Source: CAZQKL01 sp964593895 [NCBI: uncultured bacterium]
Lineage (GTDB): Bacteria; DYJV01
Direction of reading: 5' to 3'
Length of the DNA: 5,719 nucleotides
Assembly: GCA_964593895.1 (NCBI GenBank)
Contig: CAZQKL010000009.1
Span: 1 to 5,719, forward strand
Shown here: piece by piece, positions 1 through 4,509 of the stretch
Layout: every line of letters begins with the position of its first letter
Position numbering within the stretch: the stretch's first letter is position 1
Program-made: the position numbers and the translations under genes
Notes under the pieces: generated by a model
Databases searched by the model: none
What the model saw: only the letters and a program-made list of their open reading frames with translations
Told to the model about the DNA's origin: nothing

Positions 1-593
1 AGAATAAAAATATGTCTGAATATATCCTCAAAAGGAACTCCAACATTTTTTCCTATAGGAAGATAGTAATTTTTTCTATATTTTTTAGGAAGTTCATTTA
101 TGTTTCTTACTACTTTTCTTCCTCTTAATGGAAGATCTTTTGATATTTCTTTTGTTTTTCCTTTAAAAAATTTTATTACAAAAATATCAAAAATCCCTGT
201 TATAATACTACTGAAAATAACTGATGATTTTAAAATTGGTGAAATATAATTTATATAATTGTTAATATATTTTAAATTGGATTGGATAAGCAAAATTTTT
301 GACCAGCTACACTCACCATTACTAAAACAGAAATAACCATAAACATAATTATTTTTGTTAAAAAAATTTAGAAAGTTAATGATATCGGGATACTTAAATT
401 GAAATTTAACTATAATAAAACTTAAAATAAAATTTGGACTTAAATTATAATAAAAATTAGCAATTAAGAATAGAGAAAATAAGAAAAAGGTTATTGATAA
501 AATTAGAAAAAATTTTATAAAATTAAGTTTCTTTTTTAATTTAAAGAAAAAATTTTCTTTTCCTAACCAAATTTGTTCAGAATTAGTATTCAT
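1..593 (-). CDS. Type IV coupling protein (TraD/TrwB/VirD4-like), N-terminal part, cut by window edge
   Basis: An open frame runs without a stop from ATG 593-591 to the left edge, giving 197 residues. I translated it by hand. A basic N-terminus is followed by a hydrophobic helix (about 25-47), a loop of about 70 residues containing Cys89 and Cys95, and a second hydrophobic helix (about 118-143). A cytoplasmic segment then carries RGRKVV (157-162) and LPIGKNVGVPFEDIFRHIFI (178-197). Two membrane helices around a periplasmic loop, then an 'ig...p....e..H..i.G' lead-in to the P-loop, is the architecture of VirD4/TraD coupling proteins. These are inner-membrane ATPases that dock the relaxosome to the type IV secretion channel. 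The Walker A motif should lie just past the edge, so the ATPase core is not seen. The start is fixed by a GGGAGG ribosome binding site 7 nt upstream. The gene lies 4 nt after the accessory-protein gene, in one operon. The family is inferred from layout and a short motif stretch only. Confidence 0.78.
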   Translation of the reverse strand, partial: MNTNSEQIWLGKENFFFKLKKKLNFIKFFLILSITFFLFSLFLIANFYYNLSPNFILSFIIVKFQFKYPDIINFLNFFNKNNYVYGYFCFSNGECSWSKILLIQSNLKYINNYINYISPILKSSVIFSSIITGIFDIFVIKFFKGKTKEISKDLPLRGRKVVRNINELPKKYRKNYYLPIGKNVGVPFEDIFRHIFI

Positions 594-597
594 AAAT

Positions 598-1086
598 TTA
601 CCTCCCTAATTTATCTAAAATCCCTTCTCCAAGAATTTTTTTTACGATTTCATCTGCTTCTTTTTTCCATTCCTCTCTTTTTTTCTTTACAGCTTCCCAT
701 GAAATTTCTCCTATCGCATTTACATTTTGCCATTTTAAAGTTGAAAAAAGAGATGCATATACTGAATAAAATGCTATTATTTTAAGAGCTTCTTTTAGAA
801 AATTTTGATTATTTGTAATTTTTTTTGTGAAATTTATAACTAACTCTCTTTGAAGAGAAAATATTGTTTCTTTTAACTCTTCTAATTCTTTTTCAATCTT
901 ATTAGATATTTGTTTTAATTTTTTATTTAAATATTTTTCAATTTTATCGTCAGAAACAAATCCTAAATTTATTTTTTCTCTTATAATTTCAGAAAGGCTA
1001 TTATTTCCTTTTTCAGCTTCTATTTTTAATTTTTCATATTGCTCTTGCTCTAAAAATAAATGGATTTCTTTTTTGTTGTTTTTCAT
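598..1086 (-). CDS. Putative ribbon-helix-helix relaxosome accessory protein (TrwA/TraM-like role)
   Basis: This gene encodes 162 residues. I chose ATG 1086 because GGAGG lies 5 nt upstream; a longer frame from TTG 1125 would translate that ribosome binding site as protein. The N-terminus has a short strand (KKEIHLFLEQ, 5-14), a helix (15-26), a Gly-Asn-Asn turn and a second helix (SLSEIIREKI, 30-39), which is the pattern of MetJ/Arc-type ribbon-helix-helix DNA-binding domains. A charged helix or coiled coil follows (about 47-83), then a more hydrophobic helix (about 100-117) and a Trp/Lys/Glu-rich C-terminal helix (130-150). An N-terminal ribbon-helix-helix plus a C-terminal oligomerisation region is the plan of TrwA and TraM, which bind oriT and contact the coupling protein. 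Here it sits directly upstream of the coupling protein gene, as trwA precedes trwB, and next to the probable oriT. I did not recognise a specific family. The hydrophobic helix could be a membrane segment, but it is short and contains Ser and Tyr. Confidence 0.72.
   Translation of the reverse strand: MKNNKKEIHLFLEQEQYEKLKIEAEKGNNSLSEIIREKINLGFVSDDKIEKYLNKKLKQISNKIEKELEELKETIFSLQRELVINFTKKITNNQNFLKEALKIIAFYSVYASLFSTLKWQNVNAIGEISWEAVKKKREEWKKEADEIVKKILGEGILDKLGR
601..606 (-). promoter_or_regulatory. Ribosome binding site of the coupling protein, inside the end of the upstream gene
   Basis: On the minus strand the last codons of the accessory gene, GGG AGG TAA, form the Shine-Dalgarno sequence for the coupling protein start at 593, 7 nt away. 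The stop codon and the next start are only 4 nt apart. This predicts translational coupling of the two genes and fixes the coupling protein start. Confidence 0.85.
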
Positions 1087-1091
1087 ATTTG

Positions 1092-1132
1092 CCTCCAAAA
1101 ATTTTCCTCTCATATAAATAAACAAAATCTTA
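1092..1132 (-). repeat. Leader repeat copy A (RBS plus upstream element), before the accessory gene
   Basis: This 41-bp stretch matches 1599-1638 at 38 of 41 aligned positions: one indel and two substitutions. Both copies have the same orientation and the same position relative to a minus-strand start codon. The right-hand core TAAATAAACAAAATCTTA (plus strand) is identical in both. The left end, CCTCC, is the complement of the GGAGG ribosome binding site. The element therefore covers the 5' leader and probably the promoter or operator of the accessory gene. No clear -35/-10 pair can be assigned by eye. Confidence 0.85.
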
Positions 1133-1218
1133 CGAATTTACTTCTTAATTGGAGATTGTTTTGGATATATAAAAAATTTGTATATTGTTTATTTTATTGA
1201 TTATTACTATTTACATTA

Positions 1219-1232
1219 TCCATATTTATGGA
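1219..1232. repeat. Small inverted repeat TCCATA-TT-TATGGA
   Basis: This is a perfect 6-bp inverted repeat with a 2-bp centre, sitting in the 13% GC stretch upstream of the accessory gene. It could be a binding site for a dimeric DNA-binding protein. In DNA this AT-rich, a chance palindrome of this size is plausible, although each arm does contain GC pairs. Confidence 0.3.
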
Positions 1233-1280
1233 AATTTTATTTTTATTGTTATTTTTTATAACTTATTAAAATTAAAAAAA

Positions 1281-1317
1281 TTTTCTAAAAGACCCGTTCA
1301 TCGTCAGATGAACGGGT
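1281..1317 (-). terminator. Perfect 11-bp hairpin with T tracts on the minus strand; possible intrinsic terminator
   Basis: ACCCGTTCATC (1292-1302) pairs perfectly with GATGAACGGGT (1307-1317) around a 4-nt loop. Read on the minus strand, the hairpin starts 28 nt after the stop codon of the 81-residue gene and is followed by CTTTTAGAAAATTTTTTT. That fits an intrinsic terminator ending the 81-residue gene's transcript before the accessory gene, which has its own leader repeat. The first T tract is short (four) and interrupted, so the terminator may be weak. The plus strand has no T tract. The hairpin may also be the oriT inverted repeat. Confidence 0.55.
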
Positions 1318-1345
1318 GTGAAAGTGAGTGAAACGAACTCAAATT

Positions 1346-1591
1346 TTATAATTCTGGCTCAACATTAGATTCAAAATTTGCAACAGCCTGTTTCTCTGAA
1401 ATGAGTTTTGTTAAATCTTTTTCTGCTTTTTTTATTAACTTTTCAAAAAATTTCTGAAGCTCCGAATTAATTTCAATCTCCAGACCATTATCATTAGCTA
1501 ATTTTTTCAACTCCTTGTATTTCTGAAAGAGCTTTTCAGGTGTGCTGAAGCATACCTTTTTAGAATTGTTTTCTTTTCTTTTTACTAACAT
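1346..1591 (-). CDS. Small basic protein, 81 residues, possibly a DNA-binding regulator
   Basis: I do not recognise a family. ATG 1591 has a near-ideal GGAGGTGAT ribosome binding site, with 7 nt between GGAGG and the start, so it is very likely translated. A basic N-terminus (KRKENNSKK, 4-12) leads to a short strand (KVCFSTP, 12-18), a helix (PEKLFQKYKELKKLANDNGL, 18-37) and a second charged helix (about 41-69, ELQKFFEKLIKKAEKDL). The C-terminus (about 70-81) looks loose. Strand-helix-helix with a basic start is compatible with a ribbon-helix-helix or similar dimeric DNA-binding fold, but no diagnostic motif is visible. It lies between the probable oriT and the relaxase gene and is divergent from the relaxase, with 75 bp between the start codons. 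It shares its leader sequence with the accessory gene. A role as relaxosome component or repressor of the transfer genes is inferred from position alone. Confidence 0.7.
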   Translation of the reverse strand: MLVKRKENNSKKVCFSTPEKLFQKYKELKKLANDNGLEIEINSELQKFFEKLIKKAEKDLTKLISEKQAVANFESNVEPEL

Positions 1592-1598
1592 TTTATCA

Positions 1599-1638
1599 CC
1601 TCCAAAATTTTCTTCTCATTTAAATAAACAAAATCTTA
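1599..1638 (-). repeat. Leader repeat copy B (RBS plus upstream element), before the 81-residue gene
   Basis: This is the second copy of the 40-41 bp leader found at 1092-1132, again ending in the ribosome binding site of a minus-strand gene. It occupies more than half of the 75-bp gap between the divergent starts at 1591 and 1667, so a protein bound here could control the 81-residue gene and the relaxase together. It contains the palindrome ATTTAAAT (1618-1625), which in copy A is ATATAAAT. Confidence 0.85.
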
Positions 1639-1653
1639 TTTTATTTTATTTAT

Positions 1654-1659
1654 AGGAGG
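1654..1659 (+). promoter_or_regulatory. Ribosome binding site of the relaxase gene
   Basis: AGGAGG lies 7 nt before ATG 1667. It fixes the start, and the resulting N-terminus, MLSLSSVSVN, matches the usual MLS start of MobF relaxases. The relaxase promoter must lie within or across the 75-bp divergent gap, but no consensus pair is obvious. Confidence 0.85.
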
Positions 1660-1666
1660 GATTGAA

Positions 1667-3772
1667 ATGTTATCATTATCAAGTGTAAGTGTTAATCAAG
1701 GGACAAACTATTGGGAAAAAGAGGATTACTATTTTAAAAATTCTCAAAATGAGATAATCTCAGGGAAAGAATTCTGGAATTTATCAGATAAGATTAATTT
1801 TGAAGAATTTAACAGAGCAGTTATGGAGAGAATACTTGAAACAGGTGGTTCAATTAGAAGAGATGATAAAATTGCAGAAGATTTAACTTTTTCTGCTCCA
1901 AAGTCAGTATCAATATTAGCAACTTTATATGAATCTGAAAGAGAAAAAATTTTTAAAGCACATAGAGCTGCTATTGAGAAAACAATTCAATTTATAAAAG
2001 AATCAAATATGATTCAAACAAGAGATGAGTCTCTTTATCCAACACCTGCAAATAATGATTCAATTCTTGCAGTTAGAATAGACCACTTTACTTCAAGAAA
2101 CGGTGATCCTCAGTTACACTCCCATGTATTGGTTGCGAATGCTGTTGAAAGACTTGATGACGCTAAATTAACCGCCACTTACATGAAAGAAATTTATGAT
2201 AATAAAAAACTACTTGGAAATATATACAGACAGGAATTAGCTTCTCAAATTGAAAAACTTGGTTATTCAATAGAATGGAAAAAAGATGGGACTTTTGAAG
2301 TAGCTGGCTTTACAAAAGAACAAATAAAAAAATTTTCAACAAGAAGAACTGAAATTGAACAAAAATTAAACGAGCTTGGTTTTCCTGGAAAAACAGGAAA
2401 AGCAGCAGAACTTGCAGCTCTTGAAACAAGAAACGCTAAAAAAGAGTTTAATATAAAGGAACTTGAAAAGAACTGGCAAGAAAGAGCATTAAAACTTCAA
2501 ATTGACATTTCAAAAATTAAACAAGAGATGAATTTTAGTAAAAATGATGATCTTTCTGGAAAAATTAAAACAGATACAATTATAAAAGAAACAATTCGTA
2601 AAAGTATTTTGACTCAAGGATTTATAAAAGAACATGAAATAATACTAAATAGTGCAAAAAACTTATCTCAAAATGGAATTACCTTATCTCTTGATGATAT
2701 TCAGTCAAAAGTCAATGAACAACTATTAAAATATTTTTCAGAAAATGGATATGTTTATCTAAACCATGACGAATTTAACAGAGAAATGTTTACAGATGAA
2801 AATATTTTAAATTCATTCATCAAGAATGAAATTGTTTCAATTAGAGATAATCAAATTTCTCTTGAAAAATTCTCTGCAATGGAATCAATTAATAACTTTC
2901 AGGAGAAATTATTTAAAGAAAAAGGTTTTAAGCTTGATGATAAACAAAAAGAGCTTGTTATGAATATAGCATTATCAGAAAAAGATTGTGTTGTATTGGG
3001 AAAAGCAGGAGTAGGAAAAACAACAATGATGGAAGCATTAAAAGAAATTTACTCATCTCAAAATTATGAAATAATTGGTTTATCTATTTCAGGCTCAGCG
3101 AGCGCAAATCTTGAGAAAGAAACTGGGATTAAATCATTTACAATAGATTCTCTTTCATTCAAAATTGATAATTTCCATGAAAATAAAAAAATAGGTTTAA
3201 TAATAGTTGATGAAGCAGGAATGCTTGATTCTAAAAGAACAGCAGCAATAAAAGAAATAGCAGAGAAATTGAATGCTAAAATTTTATATATTGGAGATAC
3301 AGAGCAGTTAAAACCAGTTGGAGCAGGAGATCCATTTAAAAATCTTGTAAATGATGCAAGAGAAAAAGGAAGTTTTGGAGAACTTACTGAAATTTATAGA
3401 CAAAAAAATGAAAATTATAAATCAGCTGTTATTGATTCTGCTTTTGGAAAAAATAAAGAAGCTTTTAAAAAACTTGAAAAACTTGGCTGGGTTTATGAAA
3501 TATCATCAAAATCAGAAAGATTCAACGAAATTAAAAACGAATATTTAGAATCTGTGGAAAAAGGCAAAGATGTAATTGTAGTTTCATATAAAAATAAGGA
3601 TGTTGAAAGATTGAACAATGAGATTAGATTTGAACTATTAAGGCAAAATAAAATTAATTTAGATAATCAGATAAAAATAATAGTTAAAAATTCAAATAAC
3701 AGAATAATTGGAGAAAAAGAATTTGCAGTAGGAGATAAGATTATTTTTTTTAAAAAATTCAGGAGAAATTAA
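1667..3772 (+). CDS. mobF: MobF (TrwC/TraI-type) conjugative relaxase-helicase, N-terminal 701 residues, frame broken at the 3' end
   Basis: The protein nicks one strand at oriT, stays covalently bound to its 5' end, and unwinds DNA 5'-3'. The relaxase domain (about 1-285) has candidate catalytic tyrosines Tyr15 and Tyr21/Tyr22, DLTFSAPKSVSI (72-83) with Asp72, and the metal-binding histidine triad His140, His151, His153 in IDHFTSRNGDPQLHSHVLV. The SF1 helicase begins near 420 with FKLDDKQKEL, then Walker A GKAGVGKT (445-452), Walker B VDEAG (514-518), motif III GDTEQLKP (543-550) and IYRQK (576-580). The frame ends in GDKIIFFKKFRRN. The family expects GDKIIF-(L/F)-KN...KNG there, and exactly that continues one base over. 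Motifs V and VI are missing from this frame and lie in the next one (3780-4481). Removing one base from the T8A6 run gives a single 937-residue protein, near TrwC's 966. The gene diverges from the 81-residue gene and has a strong ribosome binding site. Confidence 0.93.
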   Translation: MLSLSSVSVNQGTNYWEKEDYYFKNSQNEIISGKEFWNLSDKINFEEFNRAVMERILETGGSIRRDDKIAEDLTFSAPKSVSILATLYESEREKIFKAHRAAIEKTIQFIKESNMIQTRDESLYPTPANNDSILAVRIDHFTSRNGDPQLHSHVLVANAVERLDDAKLTATYMKEIYDNKKLLGNIYRQELASQIEKLGYSIEWKKDGTFEVAGFTKEQIKKFSTRRTEIEQKLNELGFPGKTGKAAELAALETRNAKKEFNIKELEKNWQERALKLQIDISKIKQEMNFSKNDDLSGKIKTDTIIKETIRKSILTQGFIKEHEIILNSAKNLSQNGITLSLDDIQSKVNEQLLKYFSENGYVYLNHDEFNREMFTDENILNSFIKNEIVSIRDNQISLEKFSAMESINNFQEKLFKEKGFKLDDKQKELVMNIALSEKDCVVLGKAGVGKTTMMEALKEIYSSQNYEIIGLSISGSASANLEKETGIKSFTIDSLSFKIDNFHENKKIGLIIVDEAGMLDSKRTAAIKEIAEKLNAKILYIGDTEQLKPVGAGDPFKNLVNDAREKGSFGELTEIYRQKNENYKSAVIDSAFGKNKEAFKKLEKLGWVYEISSKSERFNEIKNEYLESVEKGKDVIVVSYKNKDVERLNNEIRFELLRQNKINLDNQIKIIVKNSNNRIIGEKEFAVGDKIIFFKKFRRN
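3744..3757 (+). other. T8A6 run where the relaxase frame changes
   Basis: Eight T are followed by six A. The upstream frame closes at TAA 3770-3772. The downstream frame is open back to TAG 3729-3731, so the change must occur between about 3732 and 3770, and this run is the only homopolymer there. The move is +1 (or -2). Dropping one A gives FFKNSGEIKNG and dropping one T gives FLKNSGEIKNG; both match the relaxase-helicase family. Possible causes are a real one-base insertion, transcriptional slippage, ribosomal frameshifting or a sequencing error. Confidence 0.88.
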
Positions 3773-3779
3773 AAATGGA

Positions 3780-4481
3780 ATGAGAGGAGAGATTTTTTCA
3801 ATAGATAAAGAAAATCAAACAATTAAAGTTGAAATAAAAGGCTTCGGAGAAAAAGAGATAAATTTTAAAGAGTATAATTATTTTAATTATGGATATGCAA
3901 TGACTATACATAAAAGCCAGGGACAAACTGTTGATAAAGTAATATTTTCAGCAGATAAAAATATAAATTCCAATTTGTTTTATGTTGGTGTATCAAGAGG
4001 AAAAGAAGAAGTAAGCATTTACATTAATCCTGCTGAAAAAGAAAAATTTATTGAAAGAATAGAGAAAAATCAGGTAAAAACAGATATTCTTGAAATTAAA
4101 AATTCAGAAGCAAAAGAGAAATTAAAAACTGAACAGACAATTTCAGAATTTATTGAGCTGGATAAATTTAAAAATTATTCAGCAATAAATGATATAAAAA
4201 CAGACCTTCAGGAAAAAAGCATCTCAGATTTTATAATTTACAATGATGGAGAAAAGGAATTTTTAAATTTAGATAAAGAAAAACTATCTAATGAAATCTC
4301 AGAATTTGAGCATAAAATAAATGAAAACATTACTCCTGAAATAAAAGAGGAATTAAGCAGTGAAATTTCTGAAAAAATAAATATTAATGAAAAAGTCAAT
4401 GAAAATAACATAATAGATTTAGGACAAGAATTTGAAATTAATGAAAAAGTAATTGAAAAAGATTTTGATATTGAAATTTAA
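3780..4481 (+). CDS. mobF: C-terminal part of the MobF relaxase-helicase (motifs V and VI plus acidic tail)
   Basis: This continues the relaxase in the next frame. Counting from the ATG at 3780, it holds helicase motif V (YAMTIHKSQGQTVDKVIF, 39-56) and motif VI (LFYVGVSRGKEEVSIYI, 66-82), both needed for ATP-driven unwinding and absent from the upstream frame. Residues 84-233 form a tail rich in Glu, Lys, Ile and Asn with little recognisable fold and a partial internal repeat (INEKV at about 202-206 and 220-224). The ATG is probably not the native start, because family sequence extends upstream through the frame change (NSGEIKNG). Restart of translation is possible in principle: it lies 7 nt after the TAA, with AGGAGA 13 nt upstream, which is a long spacing. 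On its own it lacks the P-loop, so it could work only as the second half of a split helicase or as part of a read-through product. Confidence 0.87.
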   Translation: MRGEIFSIDKENQTIKVEIKGFGEKEINFKEYNYFNYGYAMTIHKSQGQTVDKVIFSADKNINSNLFYVGVSRGKEEVSIYINPAEKEKFIERIEKNQVKTDILEIKNSEAKEKLKTEQTISEFIELDKFKNYSAINDIKTDLQEKSISDFIIYNDGEKEFLNLDKEKLSNEISEFEHKINENITPEIKEELSSEISEKININEKVNENNIIDLGQEFEINEKVIEKDFDIEI

Positions 4482-4509
4482 TTGTTTTTGTTTTAATTTA
4501 TTAAAATCC

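Larger units (their letters stand above)
1141..1345 (+). other. Candidate origin of transfer (oriT) region
   Basis: No gene fits here. Positions 1141-1290 contain about 20 G or C in 150 bases (13%), with A/T tracts typical of easily melted or bent DNA. Positions 1291-1340 jump to 25 in 50 and hold the perfect hairpin 1292-1317, followed on the plus strand by GTGAAAGTGAGTGAAACG. MobF oriTs (F, R388) have an inverted repeat with the nick site about 8 nt to its 3' side, and F continues with a GT-rich GGGTGTGG sequence. Here the hairpin ends in GGGT and continues GTGAAAGTG. The site is between the relaxase and the accessory/coupling-protein operon, and in R388 oriT also lies upstream of trwA. A second small inverted repeat (TGAGT/ACTCA, 7-nt loop) overlaps 1325-1341. 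This is inference, and the hairpin is also explained as a terminator. Confidence 0.45.

Noticed and set aside
51-60. Perfect palindrome TCCTATAGGA
   Set aside because: It lies inside the coupling protein coding sequence and encodes conserved-looking residues (LPIG), so it is most likely coincidental.
573-785. Plus-strand open frame of 70 codons
   Set aside because: It lies antisense to the accessory and coupling protein genes, which have ribosome binding sites and domain patterns. Its Phe/Leu-rich product is what the complement of Lys/Glu-rich coding gives.
1087-1125. Longer accessory protein from TTG 1125
   Set aside because: It would place the GGAGG ribosome binding site inside the coding region and read the repeated leader as protein. 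The ATG at 1086 has proper spacing and gives a normal ribbon-helix-helix N-terminus.
1116-1194. Inverted pair AAATAAACAA (1116-1125) and TTGTTTATTT (1185-1194)
   Set aside because: Ten A/T-dominated bases 59 bp apart are not convincing as a paired structure, and the flanks do not extend the match. It could be a further protein-binding half-site, but I cannot support that.
3351-3548. Plus-strand open frame of 65 codons inside the relaxase
   Set aside because: It is out of frame within the helicase domain, with no ribosome binding site and a Lys/Leu-rich shadow composition.
1667-4481. Relaxase as a decayed pseudogene
   Set aside because: There is only one frame change, in a homopolymer. All catalytic and helicase motifs are intact on both sides, and there are no other stops, so decay is not the best explanation.
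4482-4509. A third partial copy of the leader repeat before the AlbA_2 gene (TTTTTGTTTTAATTTATT)
   Set aside because: The resemblance needs gaps, lacks the GGAGG end and the CTTA boundary, and is within what AT-rich sequence gives by chance.
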